Shown here piece by piece: positions 17,131-25,798 of a DNA stretch of 64,000 nt. Positions within the stretch are counted from its first letter, which is position 1. Each line of letters begins with the position of its first letter. Origin of the DNA: RU20A sp042610495 (lineage in GTDB: Bacteria; Pseudomonadota; Alphaproteobacteria; Rhizobiales; Rhizobiaceae); the NCBI RefSeq assembly GCF_042610495.1, contig NZ_JBHGAP010000001.1, forward strand, positions 1,426,001 through 1,490,000. The letters are read 5' to 3'. The notes beneath the pieces are model-generated. The model made no database searches. It saw nothing but the letters and a program-made list of their open reading frames with translations, and was not told the origin of the DNA. A program made the position numbers and the translations under genes.

Positions 17131-17838
17131 TCAGGCCGAACGCTTCACGCCGATGCGGCCGAGCGGATGCTGGGAATGGACGCGGAACGGCGCGCCCGGC
17201 TCCGGCTCGATGAAGAGCGCGAGACTGGCGATCTTCAGCGGTTCCGCAAGATGCGGCTCGAACACCTGCCTGAGCGCCGGCTCCAGCCGCATGGCAAGCG
17301 TGCGGTCCACCGGCCCCGTCAGCGGCATGTGGAAACGATATTCATCCATCACGTAAGGGTAGCCCCAGCGGTGCAGATTGGCGAACTGCGCGGCCGACAG
17401 GCGGTAGGGATCGCGCCGCTCGATTTCCGCTTCCGTCAGCGGTGCGCGGAAATGATCGAATTCCTGCACGGTGCGGGCCGCAAGATAGGCCGCCGCCTCG
17501 CTCGGCGCATGCGGCAGGAGCCCCATGAATTCGCCAAGGCGCGCCACCTCCAGCTGCTCGATGACGATCGGCTCGATCGTGCCGGCAAAGCGCATCAGCG
17601 CCTTGAGCAGGTCGCTTTCGCTGACCTCCGGGGCCAGCCGGAACGGCGCCTTCATCGTCGCGTGAAAACCGTCGCGGCGCGGCAGGGCGGTGTGAAAGGC
17701 GATCTCGCGCTGGGTGAAACCGGCAACCGGAGGATGATCCACCTGATCGCCCGAATAGACATTGCGACCAAGCCAGCCTGCCGCGGCAATGGCCAGCGGA
17801 TGATGGATCGGCGGCGTGAAATGAATCGCATACCGCAT
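17131..17838 (-). CDS. DUF1045 protein (2H phosphoesterase-like)
   Basis: A 235-residue cytoplasmic protein of the DUF1045 family, related to 2H phosphoesterases and often encoded near phosphonate or purine genes. The first histidine motif is HAT at 59-61 (GFHATMKAPF); the second appears as His170-Met-Pro-Leu-Thr (FHMPLTG), where many 2H enzymes have H-x-T/S. It precedes puuE by about 110 bp on the same strand. The substrate is unknown; a link to purine catabolism is by neighbourhood only. The start MRYAIHFTPP is the family N-terminus. Confidence 0.82.
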   Translation of the reverse strand: MRYAIHFTPPIHHPLAIAAAGWLGRNVYSGDQVDHPPVAGFTQREIAFHTALPRRDGFHATMKAPFRLAPEVSESDLLKALMRFAGTIEPIVIEQLEVARLGEFMGLLPHAPSEAAAYLAARTVQEFDHFRAPLTEAEIERRDPYRLSAAQFANLHRWGYPYVMDEYRFHMPLTGPVDRTLAMRLEPALRQVFEPHLAEPLKIASLALFIEPEPGAPFRVHSQHPLGRIGVKRSA

Positions 17839-17954
17839 CGGGATCTCTCCGTTCGGCCGCGCACGCATTGGCGCAGGCCTGTTCTTGAGGCCGCTTGCTA
17901 GGTGATTTGCGTGACAGCTTGACGAAACCTGCGGTGGGCACGCGAAAGTGACGC

Positions 17955-17979
17955 GGAACCATCCCGACTCTCCCGCATT
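17955..17979 (+). promoter_or_regulatory. Candidate EcfG/RpoE2-type stress promoter
   Basis: GGAAC at 17955-17959, then 16 nt, then CATT at 17976-17979, resembles the alphaproteobacterial general-stress promoter (GGAAC-N16/17-CGTT) with one mismatch in the -10. It lies 31 nt before the PRC-barrel gene start, a sensible distance. Motif match only. Confidence 0.4.
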
Positions 17980-18010
17980 TCCCCTTCAGACAACAACAGG
18001 GAGAAACACC

Positions 18011-18412
18011 ATGACCTATCAGGACACCGCCTCCACCCATGGCGTCCGCGACGCCTCCGTTCGCGAAACCCACGACCTGATCGCCAGCGATAAGGTCGAA
18101 GGCACGAAGGTCTACGGCAGCGATGGCAAGCACATCGGCTCCATCGAGCGCGTCATCATCGAAAAGCGCTCTGGCCGCGTCGCCTATGCTGTGCTCGCCT
18201 TCGGTGGCTTCCTCGGCATCGGCCACGATCACTACCCGCTGCCCTGGTCGAAGCTGACCTATGATGAAAGCCTCGGCGGCTACCGCACCGACGTGACGCG
18301 CGACCAGGTGGAAAACGCCCCGCGCTATGACAGCGATGACGATTACAGCTGGAGCGCCGATAACGGCCGCAAGATCTACGACTACTACGGCGTGCCGCCC
18401 TACTGGATGTAA
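18011..18412 (+). CDS. PRC-barrel domain protein
   Basis: A 133-residue soluble acidic protein. Residues 24-95 form a PRC-barrel (ASDKVEGTKVYGSDGKHIGSI … VAYAVLAFGGFLGIG), with an aromatic, Asp-rich tail ending in YYGVPPYWM. Such proteins are often part of the alphaproteobacterial general stress response, consistent with the candidate promoter upstream. A GGGAGAAACACC ribosome-site region precedes the ATG. No enzyme function is expected. Confidence 0.85.
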   Translation: MTYQDTASTHGVRDASVRETHDLIASDKVEGTKVYGSDGKHIGSIERVIIEKRSGRVAYAVLAFGGFLGIGHDHYPLPWSKLTYDESLGGYRTDVTRDQVENAPRYDSDDDYSWSADNGRKIYDYYGVPPYWM

Positions 18413-18485
18413 TTGTGAATCGGCATCAATGGCTTGGCGGCAGGATGTGACTCTGATTCAGAACATGAAGTTCGCCGTCTGACGA

Positions 18486-19628
18486 TCACCCGCGCCGCAT
18501 GAGCCTGATATGCTCCCCGACATCGAAAGATGCGGGGAGCTTTCGTTTGGGCGGCTGCCTGGCCACCTCGTCGATGACCGCCTCCGCCAAGAGATGCGCC
18601 AGCCCGAAACTGACCTTGAACCCGCCGGCGAGCACCGAAACGGCGGGGTGTGCCCCAAGCCGACCCACCATCGGCTCCCGCCCGATCGCCCGGGGCCGCA
18701 GGCCCGCCCAGCGCTCCATGACGGGTGCACCGGCCAGCGCGGGCGCCAGCGCAACGGCCCGCGACAGGAGATCGTCCAGCTGCCCGTCGGTGCCGAAGGG
18801 ATCGTCGAACGCATCCTCGCTCGTGCTGCCGATGGCAACCGTGCCATTGTCATGCGGGACGATGTAGAGCCCGTCCTGGAAGAGAACCGGCAGACCTTCG
18901 GCCCCGCCGCCGGCCACCAACGCCGCCTGCCCTTTCACGGGTCGGCCGCTGGCAGCAGCGCGATCCGGCACGAGCCCGTCGATCAGCGGAAAGGCGCCGG
19001 GACCGGCAGCGATCACGCAATGGCCGAAGCCGATCCGTTCGCCATCGGCCAGAACCACGGCGCTCCCGCCCCCCTCGACCGCCACGACCTTCGCGTGAGG
19101 CCGGATGGAGGCAAGCGGTGACATCTCCAGAAACCGCACCAGAAGCGCGATCATGGCGCGGGGCGAGACCCGCCCGGCGAGCGTCTCCACCACCACGCCG
19201 GCCTCGCAGGCCGCGGGATCCGGCCAGCCCTCGACCTCCGGCCGGTCCATGACCCGCCAGGAAAACACCTGATCCGCGACCTGCCAGAGAGTCGCAGCCT
19301 GCGCCGCGCGCGCCTCGGCCAGCACCCGGTGATGCGGCTTCGACAGCGGCAGGAGGCGGCCGGTGCGCCTGTATCCTGCGGAAAGTCCCGTCGCCGCTTC
19401 CAGTGCCGCGATCTCGCCCTCAAGGCTTGCCAGCGCCTCGAGCTGAAACTGCTTCTTCTCGTTCCAGCGCTCCGGCAGATGCGGCATCAGCGCCCCGAGC
19501 AGACCGCCGCTGGCGCCGGAACCGGGGTGGCCCGCATCGAGCACCAGCGTCTCCATCCCGGCCCGCACGCCGTGCACACCGGCCCAAAGACCCATGATGC
19601 CGCCGCCGACGATCACCAGATCCGCCAT
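18486..19628 (-). CDS. FAD-dependent DAO-family oxidoreductase (possible MnmC oxidase half)
   Basis: A 380-residue flavoprotein of the D-amino-acid/glycine-oxidase fold. The dinucleotide motif VGGGIMG is at residues 7-13 and the ASGGLLGALMPHLPERW segment follows. The gene is divergent from an MnmD-type methyltransferase gene with 114 bp between starts. In enterobacterial MnmC these two domains are fused and act in sequence on tRNA wobble uridines, and the GASG…GAL.P signature after the FAD motif resembles the MnmC oxidase domain. It could still be an amine or amino-acid oxidase; the tRNA role is inference from pairing. Confidence 0.8.
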   Translation of the reverse strand: MADLVIVGGGIMGLWAGVHGVRAGMETLVLDAGHPGSGASGGLLGALMPHLPERWNEKKQFQLEALASLEGEIAALEAATGLSAGYRRTGRLLPLSKPHHRVLAEARAAQAATLWQVADQVFSWRVMDRPEVEGWPDPAACEAGVVVETLAGRVSPRAMIALLVRFLEMSPLASIRPHAKVVAVEGGGSAVVLADGERIGFGHCVIAAGPGAFPLIDGLVPDRAAASGRPVKGQAALVAGGGAEGLPVLFQDGLYIVPHDNGTVAIGSTSEDAFDDPFGTDGQLDDLLSRAVALAPALAGAPVMERWAGLRPRAIGREPMVGRLGAHPAVSVLAGGFKVSFGLAHLLAEAVIDEVARQPPKRKLPASFDVGEHIRLMRRG

Positions 19629-19742
19629 TGCTCATCCTTTGAGAAAACATGCTCACGAAAACATGAAGGTCCACCGGCAAACCGCTGATGCGACTCCCGG
19701 ATCCGCTTTCGCCGCGCCCCGTTTTGCGCTATCGCGACCACC

Positions 19743-20492
19743 ATGTCGAACACGCAGCATCCGAACCCGGAATCCGGTATCGAAGCCGCCGCGCCGCTGA
19801 CCTGGCACGACGGCGATATGCCCTATTCCCCCACCTTTGGCGATCACTTTTATTGCCGCGAGGACGGCCGCGCCGAATGCGGCCACGTGTTCCTCGGCGG
19901 CAACGGCCTGCCGGAACGCTGGCGCCGACCCGCCGCCTTTTCGATCGGCGAACTCGGCTTCGGCACCGGCCTGAACTTTTGCGAGACGCTGCGCCAGTGG
20001 CGGGAAACGCAGGTGCAAGGATCGAGCCTCGCCTTCACCTCCTTCGAACGCTACCCCATGACGGCAGAAGAGATCGACCGGGCGCTCTCCCGCTGGCCGG
20101 AAATCGACCGCGAACGGGGTGAACTTGTCGCGCAATGGCCCGCGGCGCCCGCAGGCCACGTTAAGCTTGCCTTTACCGGTGACGTGACCCTGACCGTCGT
20201 CTGCGGCGACGTGATGGAAACGCTGCCAGCCTGGGCAGCACCCTTCGACGCCTGGTATCTCGACGGCTTCGCCCCGTCCCGCAACCCCGCCATGTGGTCG
20301 CTCGAAACGCTCGCCCGCGTCCACGATCTCACCCGCCCCGGCGGCCGCTTCGGCACCTATGCCGCGGCGGGCTTCGTGCGCCGCAACCTGCAGGCCGCCG
20401 GCTTTGCCATCGAACGCCGCAAGGGCTATGCGGGAAAACGCGAGATGCTATGCGGCGAAAAGCCTGCCGTGGCGCCATCCGTCGCGGATTGA
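19743..20492 (+). CDS. mnmD: MnmD-type tRNA (mnm5U34) methyltransferase
   Basis: SAM-dependent methyltransferase that finishes the mnm5 modification of wobble uridine (nm5U34 to mnm5U34). The 249-residue protein shows the DUF752/MnmC N-domain features: PYSPTFGDHFYCREDGRAE, the SAM loop IGELGFGTGLNF near residue 66, and WYLDGFAPSRNPAMWS with the catalytic Asp. It stands alone rather than fused to the FAD oxidase as in E. coli MnmC; the divergent neighbour at 18486 may supply that half. Confidence 0.9.
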   Translation: MSNTQHPNPESGIEAAAPLTWHDGDMPYSPTFGDHFYCREDGRAECGHVFLGGNGLPERWRRPAAFSIGELGFGTGLNFCETLRQWRETQVQGSSLAFTSFERYPMTAEEIDRALSRWPEIDRERGELVAQWPAAPAGHVKLAFTGDVTLTVVCGDVMETLPAWAAPFDAWYLDGFAPSRNPAMWSLETLARVHDLTRPGGRFGTYAAAGFVRRNLQAAGFAIERRKGYAGKREMLCGEKPAVAPSVAD

Positions 20493-20619
20493 CACGCAAA
20501 CGGCGCAATCGAAGCAAAACAAGCCCTTGCGGTCGAACTGGCTTGTCGCATTTGGCAGAGCCCGTGTCGGAAAAATCTGCGAGCTTCCCACCATCGGAAT
20601 CGAGGACGGGAAGAGCATC

Positions 20620-22200
20620 ATGGACGAGCACGAGGGTGCAGCTATCGAGACGGGCGCAACCCCGGTGGAGCGCCGTCGGCGCAGCGGCGGACGCGGCGCG
20701 GAGCGCGGCCGAAAGCTCGGCCCCGGATCGAAATATCTCAATCTGATCAATACGATCGAGAAGTCTTCTGTGCTCTCGCCCGAAGCCCTTGAATCAATTC
20801 ATGAGGCATCACTGACCATCCTCGAGGAAATCGGCATGGACATCATCCTGCCGGAGGCCCGCCAGCGCATGAAGGCGGCCGGCGCGGATGTGACGCCCGG
20901 CACCGACCGTGTGCGCTTCGACCGCGGCCTCATCATGGAAATGATGGCGAGCGTTCCCGAGCAGTTCACCATGCATGCCCGCAACCCGCTGCGGAACGTC
21001 CGGATCGGCGGCAACAACCTCGTCTTCGCGCAGATCGCCTCCGCCCCCTTCGTGGCCGACCGCGATGGCGGCCGCCGCACCGGCAATCAGGAGGATTTCC
21101 GCAAGCTGGTGAAGCTCGCGCAGATGTATGACGTGGTTCACACCACCGGCGGCTATCCCGTCGAGCCCGTCGATATCCACGCCTCCGTGCGCCACCTCGA
21201 CTGCCTTTCGGACCTCGTCAAACTCACCGACAAGGTCTTCCACGTCTATTCGCTGGGCCAGCAGCGCAACACGGATGGCATCGAGATCGCCCGCATCGGC
21301 CGTGGCATTTCCATGGAGCAGATGGAACGCGAACCCTCGCTCTTCACCATCATCAACACCTCCTCGCCCCTGCGCCTCGATGGTCCCATGCTGCAGGGCA
21401 TCATCGAAATGTCCTCGCGCGGGCAGGTCGTCGTCGTCACCCCCTTCACGCTGGCCGGCGCCATGGCGCCCGTCACGATCGCCGGCGCGCTGGTGCAGCA
21501 GAATGCCGAGGCGCTCTGCGGCATCGCCTTCACGCAGATGGTCAGGAAGGGCGCGCCCGTCGTCTATGGCGGCTTCACCTCCAACGTGGACATGAAGACC
21601 GGCGCCCCAGCCTTCGGCACGCCGGAATACATGAAAGCCGTGGTGGCCGGCGGGCAACTCGCCCGCAAGTACAAGATCCCCTACCGCACCTCCAACACCA
21701 ACGCCGCCAACACGCTCGACGCGCAGGCGGCCTATGAATCGGCGCTCTCGCTCTGGGCGGTCACGCAGGGCGGCGGCAATTTCATCATGCATTCGGCCGG
21801 CTGGACGGAAGGCGGCCTGACCGCCTCCTTCGAGAAATTCATCCTCGACGTCGATCTCCTGCAGATGGTGGCGGAATATCTGACGCCGCTCGATGTCAGC
21901 ACCGATGCGCTCGGCCTCGACGCCGTGCGCGACGTCGGCCCCGGCGGCCACTATTTCGGCACCGCCCACACGCTCGCCCGCTACGAGACCGCCTTCTATT
22001 CGCCGATCCTCTCCGACTGGCGCAATTTCGAAACCTGGACCGAAGCCGGCCGCCCCACCACTTACGACCACGCCAACCGCATCTTCAAGGACAAGCTCAA
22101 CCAGTATGAGCGCCCGCCACTCGACCCGGCCATCGAGGAGGAGCTGGATGCCTTCGTGGCGAAGCGGAAGGCGGAAGGCGGCGTGGCGACGGATTTTTGA
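20620..22200 (+). CDS. MttB-family (trimethylamine/glycine-betaine type) methyltransferase
   Basis: A 526-residue TIM-barrel protein of the MttB superfamily, which moves a methyl group from a quaternary or tertiary amine to a corrinoid protein or another acceptor. No in-frame UAG is used, so it belongs to the non-pyrrolysine branch. Typical segments include LSPEALESIHEASLTILEEIG, the GPGGHYFGTAHTL motif near residue 445 and the C-terminal YERPPLDPAIEEELDAFV. Residues 1-35 are unusually Arg/Gly-rich. No corrinoid protein or reductive activator gene is adjacent. The substrate cannot be read from sequence. Confidence 0.85.
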   Translation: MDEHEGAAIETGATPVERRRRSGGRGAERGRKLGPGSKYLNLINTIEKSSVLSPEALESIHEASLTILEEIGMDIILPEARQRMKAAGADVTPGTDRVRFDRGLIMEMMASVPEQFTMHARNPLRNVRIGGNNLVFAQIASAPFVADRDGGRRTGNQEDFRKLVKLAQMYDVVHTTGGYPVEPVDIHASVRHLDCLSDLVKLTDKVFHVYSLGQQRNTDGIEIARIGRGISMEQMEREPSLFTIINTSSPLRLDGPMLQGIIEMSSRGQVVVVTPFTLAGAMAPVTIAGALVQQNAEALCGIAFTQMVRKGAPVVYGGFTSNVDMKTGAPAFGTPEYMKAVVAGGQLARKYKIPYRTSNTNAANTLDAQAAYESALSLWAVTQGGGNFIMHSAGWTEGGLTASFEKFILDVDLLQMVAEYLTPLDVSTDALGLDAVRDVGPGGHYFGTAHTLARYETAFYSPILSDWRNFETWTEAGRPTTYDHANRIFKDKLNQYERPPLDPAIEEELDAFVAKRKAEGGVATDF

Positions 22201-22249
22201 GGGGGACTGCGGCGTGGCCCGCATGGAACCGACGGTGCGCCCGCAGGTT

Positions 22250-22419
22250 CCCCCCTCTGCCCAGCCGGGCATCTCCCCCGCAAGGGGGGAGATTGGCTGG
22301 AGGCAAACGCTCGCTCTCAGCCAGCGCGGAAAATGCCGAAATGCCATGTCCTGGCGAAGGTGTTGCTCCAAGCCGATCTCCCCCCTTGCGGGGGAGATGC
22401 CCGGCAGGGCAGAGGGGGG
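22250..22419. repeat. Long inverted repeat element between mttB-like gene and attachment-protein gene
   Basis: Two 44-nt arms (22250-22293 and 22376-22419) are inverted copies with a single mismatch near CCCAGCCGGGC. Each arm contains its own CTCCCCC/GGGGGAG hairpin. The 82-nt centre and sequence just outside also carry matching GGCTGG/CCAGCC pieces. This is a second type of rhizobial intergenic palindromic repeat, different in sequence from the 5867 element. It lies between convergent genes and could act as a bidirectional transcription stop. Confidence 0.8.
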
Positions 22420-22440
22420 TAAGCCTCCGCCAGCCCACCC

Positions 22441-22893
22441 TCAGTGAAACACCACCGACCGCACCGAACTGATCAACTGCTCCGTCGGCAGGTTCGTATA
22501 GTTGCGGTCGATCTCAGCCACCGTCTTCTCGCGCACCTTGGCGCCCATCACGGTGCGCAACGTACCGAGCGTCTGCGGCGCCGCGCAAACGACCAACCCG
22601 TCAAAGGCGCCATCGGCCGCATAGGCATCCAGCTTGGCCGCGAGGTCGGCCACAAACCGCTCCTGCTCCACCTGAACCGGATCGGACGAATATTCCATCG
22701 CCGAGCGACCGGGACCGACCGAGGAGTGGCTGCGGCCGGGCTTGTCGCTCATGATGTCCTTGGCCTGCTTGGTCTCGATCTCGAAGACCTCCTGCTCCGG
22801 CAGCGAGCCCGTGTCCTTCACGAGATTGACGCCCTTCAGAAGCCGGGCGCTGTTGCCATCGGCGGCGAGAATCCAGGTGTTCGTCATGGTCAT
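22441..22893 (-). CDS. Host-attachment family protein (baeRF-type)
   Basis: A 150-residue soluble protein of the family annotated as host attachment protein (AtsE/RalA group), which has the fold of archaeo-eukaryotic release factor domains (bacterial eRF1-like). It begins TNTWILAADGNSARLL, contains SDKPGRSHSSVG, and ends with LVVCAAPQTLGTLRTVMG and the SVRSVVFH tail. An AAAGGA site precedes the ATG at 22893; a second ATG at 22887 is possible. Despite the name, ribosome-related roles have been suggested for the fold; actual function is unknown. Confidence 0.82.
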   Translation of the reverse strand: MTMTNTWILAADGNSARLLKGVNLVKDTGSLPEQEVFEIETKQAKDIMSDKPGRSHSSVGPGRSAMEYSSDPVQVEQERFVADLAAKLDAYAADGAFDGLVVCAAPQTLGTLRTVMGAKVREKTVAEIDRNYTNLPTEQLISSVRSVVFH

Positions 22894-23378
22894 AAGGTGG
22901 TCCTTTCATCGATATCGCTTGGCTGTGCGCCGGACAGCAACAATCGGACGCAAACAGCACCCGGGCCCAACGCAGCTCTCCCATCCCGTTTCCATCACGA
23001 TGCCGTGAGATCGCGGAACGGATCAGAGGGCGCCGACAGAAACGGCACCCTGGAAAGGGCCGCTCCGGCCATCCGGACGGCACACCGGGCCGGGCGCGCC
23101 TTTCGCACTGCGGGAAAATCGCTTGACTTTCCGGGCGAAAACACCGACATGCAGGCCAGCGTACCTTCCGGCAGCCGCGTGAGCGCCGTGCAGAGAGACT
23201 GTTCTGCGAGGAAGGCGGGCGCGAGATACCTGTTGCCGCACTCCGTGGCCAGCCGCCTGACGCCAACTCAATCAACCCACAAGTTCCCAATCACGCGGGG
23301 TTCTTGACGCCAGAGACACCGGATCGGCATGCGGCCGTCCCGGGGATTGTGCTTTGGCGCCCCCGAAAGGCAAAGATA
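22894..23378. other. 485-bp divergent intergenic region, no gene found
   Basis: Region between the attachment-type gene (minus) and the DEAD-box helicase (plus). Frames here give only short, poorly biased ORFs. A TTGACT hexamer at 23123-23128 could be part of a helicase promoter but lacks a convincing -10. A long 5' leader would fit an RNA helicase gene, but I see no defined RNA structure. Confidence 0.4.
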
Positions 23379-24743
23379 TTGACCACCTTCTCCGACCTCG
23401 GCCTGTCGCCGCAATTGCTTTCCATGCTCGCGACCGCCGGTTATGAGACCCCTACCCCCATCCAGGAAAAGGCGATCCCGATCGTGCTCGAAGGCCGTGA
23501 CGTCATCGGCCTCGCCCAGACGGGCACCGGCAAGACGGCCGCCTTCGGCCTGCCGATGATCCAGAACCTGACCGTTGAAAACCGCCGCGCCGATCCGCGC
23601 AACGTCCGCGCTCTCGTGCTCGCGCCCACCCGCGAACTCGTCAACCAGATCGCCGCGAACCTGAAGACCTTCGTCGCCAAGTCGCCGATCCGCATCACGA
23701 CGGTCGTCGGCGGCGTCTCCATCAACCGCCAGATCGAAACGCTGGCCCGCGGCACCGACATTCTCGTCGCCACGCCGGGCCGCCTGCTCGACCTCATCAA
23801 CCGAAAGGCCGTGACGCTGACGACGGCGCGCTTCCTCGTGCTCGACGAAGCCGATCAGATGCTAGACCTCGGCTTCATCCACGACCTGCGCAAGATCTCG
23901 AGACTCGTGCCGAAGAAGCGCCAGACGCTGCTCTTCTCCGCCACCATGCCGAAGGCGATCGCGGAACTGGCCGGCGACTACCTGACCGATCCGCTGCGCG
24001 TCGAAGTGACACCGCCCGGCAAGGCTGCCGACAAGGTGGAGCAGTACGTGCACTTCGTGGCCGGCAAGGAACAGAAGACCGACATCCTGCGCAAGACGCT
24101 GGCCGACAATCCCGATGGCCGCTCCATCGTCTTCTCGCGCACCAAGCATGGCGCCGAGAAGCTGTCGAAGCACCTCGAAACCATCGGCTTCAAGGTCGCC
24201 TCCATCCATGGCAACAAGAGCCAGGGCCAGCGCGAGCGTGCGCTTGCCGGCTTCAAGGACGGCACGATCAAGGTGCTGGTCGCCACCGACGTCGCCGCCC
24301 GCGGCATCGACATCCCGGCCGTCACCCACGTTTTCAACTACGATCTGCCGGAAGTGCCGGACGCCTATGTCCACCGCATCGGCCGCACCGCCCGCGCCGG
24401 CCGCGACGGTATCGCGATTGCCTTCTGCGCGCCGGATGAAGTGCGCCTGCTGCGCGACATCGAAAAGCTGATGAAGATCGAGATCGCCGTTGCCAGCGGC
24501 GAGCCCCCGGTCCGCGCCCAGGGCGCCCCCGCCGGCCAGCAGCCGAAGCGCAAGCAGAGCCAGCACCGCAAGGGCCAGGGCCCGGCCGCCCAGGCCGCGC
24601 ACGAAAACGCCCAGGCCAAGCGCAACCGCCGCAACAACCGTCCGGCCCGCCCGAGCGGCGGCCAGAACAATGGCGGCAATGCCGGCCAGAACGCCGGCGG
24701 CCAGAACCGCGGCAACGGCCAGCGCCGCCGCGAAACGGCGTAA
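23379..24743 (+). CDS. DEAD-box ATP-dependent RNA helicase (RhlE type)
   Basis: RNA helicase that remodels RNA, probably in ribosome assembly, cold adaptation or mRNA decay. Motifs in order: PTPIQEKAIP (Q motif), AQTGTGKT (Walker A), PTRELVNQ, LDEADQML, SATM, VATDVAARGIDIP and HRIGRTARAG. The ~85-residue tail is Arg/Gln/Asn/Gly-rich, probably disordered and RNA-binding. I place the start at TTG 23379, 8 nt after AAAGG (23366-23370), since the protein then begins at TTFSDLGLS, the normal N-terminus (454 residues). An ATG at 23304 would add 25 residues not typical of the family. Confidence 0.9.
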   Translation: MTTFSDLGLSPQLLSMLATAGYETPTPIQEKAIPIVLEGRDVIGLAQTGTGKTAAFGLPMIQNLTVENRRADPRNVRALVLAPTRELVNQIAANLKTFVAKSPIRITTVVGGVSINRQIETLARGTDILVATPGRLLDLINRKAVTLTTARFLVLDEADQMLDLGFIHDLRKISRLVPKKRQTLLFSATMPKAIAELAGDYLTDPLRVEVTPPGKAADKVEQYVHFVAGKEQKTDILRKTLADNPDGRSIVFSRTKHGAEKLSKHLETIGFKVASIHGNKSQGQRERALAGFKDGTIKVLVATDVAARGIDIPAVTHVFNYDLPEVPDAYVHRIGRTARAGRDGIAIAFCAPDEVRLLRDIEKLMKIEIAVASGEPPVRAQGAPAGQQPKRKQSQHRKGQGPAAQAAHENAQAKRNRRNNRPARPSGGQNNGGNAGQNAGGQNRGNGQRRRETA

Positions 24744-24782
24744 CGGGCAACAGGGCTCCGCGAGGGCCCGGCTAGAATGACG

Positions 24783-24820
24783 AAGACCGGCGCAGCCCGC
24801 ACAGGCCGCGCCGGTCTTTT
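24783..24820 (+). terminator. Rho-independent terminator after helicase
   Basis: Perfect 11-bp stem AAGACCGGCGC/GCGCCGGTCTT (24783-24793 with 24808-24818) with a 14-nt loop and a TTTT run, 39 nt after the helicase stop. The stem is symmetrical and could also serve the convergent EamA gene. Confidence 0.85.
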
Positions 24821-24886
24821 CATGTCGGGGCCACGTTGCCCACGTCGCTCCGGCCCATCGCTCGACCCGCCATCGCTCCGCTCCCA

Positions 24887-25798
24887 TCACTCAGCCGGCG
24901 TCACCTCAACCGGCGGCGATTTAGCCTTGCGGTTTGTCAGCCACACGCCGGTGACGGCGATCACCGTGCCAAGGATCATCGGCAGTGTCAGTGCCTCGCC
25001 GAAGACGATGGCGGCCTGCACGGCGGCAAGCGGCGGCACGAGGTAGATGAGGGAAGCTGCCCGCGACACCTGCCCGCGCCGGATGAGATAGAGCAGCAGC
25101 CCGACCGCCCCCATGGAGAGAACGGCGACCGACCAGAACAGGATGAAGACGAGCGGCCAGCCGAAAACGAGCCGGTGTTCGGGCTCGAACACCAGCGCCA
25201 GCGGCAGCGTCACCAGCAGCGCCCCGACATAGTGGAGCGCCGCAACCGTGCGCAAATCCCCCTCGGCGAGAAACCGCTTCTGATAGAGCGTGCCGAAGGT
25301 GACCGAGACCATGCCGAGCACATTGACACCGACGGCAACGAGGCTGATTGGCGTAATACCGGGATCAATCGCGAGGACCCGCGGCAGCACGGCGATCGAA
25401 ATGCCGAGAAAGCCGAGCAGGATGCCGGCGACCTGCAGGCGGCTGACGCGCTCGCCAATCATGAAGGGGGCGGCGGCCACCGTCATCAGCGGCTGAAGGC
25501 CCGCAATGATGCCCGACAGCGCGGCCGGCACGCCGTGGCGCACGCCCCACCAGACACCGGCGAGATAAAGCCCGTGCAGGAAGACGCCGGTGACGAGTGC
25601 ATGCCCGACATCACGCGGCCGCGACAGCCACGGCGCCCGGAAGGCGACGACGATCGCGCCGAAGGCCAGCGCCGTCAGCGCATTGCGCAGCGCCAGCAGC
25701 GTGAAGGGATCGGCATAGGGACCGACATATTTCGCCAGCACCCAGCCGCTCGACCAGAGCAGCACGAAAATCGCCGGCGCCATCCTGTCGAGTGTCAT
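24887..25798 (-). CDS. EamA/DMT-family transporter
   Basis: A 303-residue inner-membrane protein with about ten transmembrane helices in two EamA repeats (residues ~8-140 and ~150-285), the drug/metabolite transporter fold. It begins MTLDRMAPAIFVLLWSSGWVLAKYVGPYADPFTLLALRNALTAL, and the second repeat ends EALTLPMILGTVIAVTGVWL. Such proteins usually export metabolites or amino acids; substrate unknown. It is convergent with the helicase and divergent from the ATP-grasp operon. Confidence 0.88.
   Translation of the reverse strand: MTLDRMAPAIFVLLWSSGWVLAKYVGPYADPFTLLALRNALTALAFGAIVVAFRAPWLSRPRDVGHALVTGVFLHGLYLAGVWWGVRHGVPAALSGIIAGLQPLMTVAAAPFMIGERVSRLQVAGILLGFLGISIAVLPRVLAIDPGITPISLVAVGVNVLGMVSVTFGTLYQKRFLAEGDLRTVAALHYVGALLVTLPLALVFEPEHRLVFGWPLVFILFWSVAVLSMGAVGLLLYLIRRGQVSRAASLIYLVPPLAAVQAAIVFGEALTLPMILGTVIAVTGVWLTNRKAKSPPVEVTPAE

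Noticed and set aside
20493..20619. Possible riboswitch before the MttB-family gene
   Set aside because: No SAM-II or cobalamin consensus or convincing pairing could be traced.
23304..23378. ATG 23304 as helicase start
   Set aside because: The added 25 residues are atypical, and the TTG at 23379 has an AAAGG site at good spacing and the normal N-terminus.
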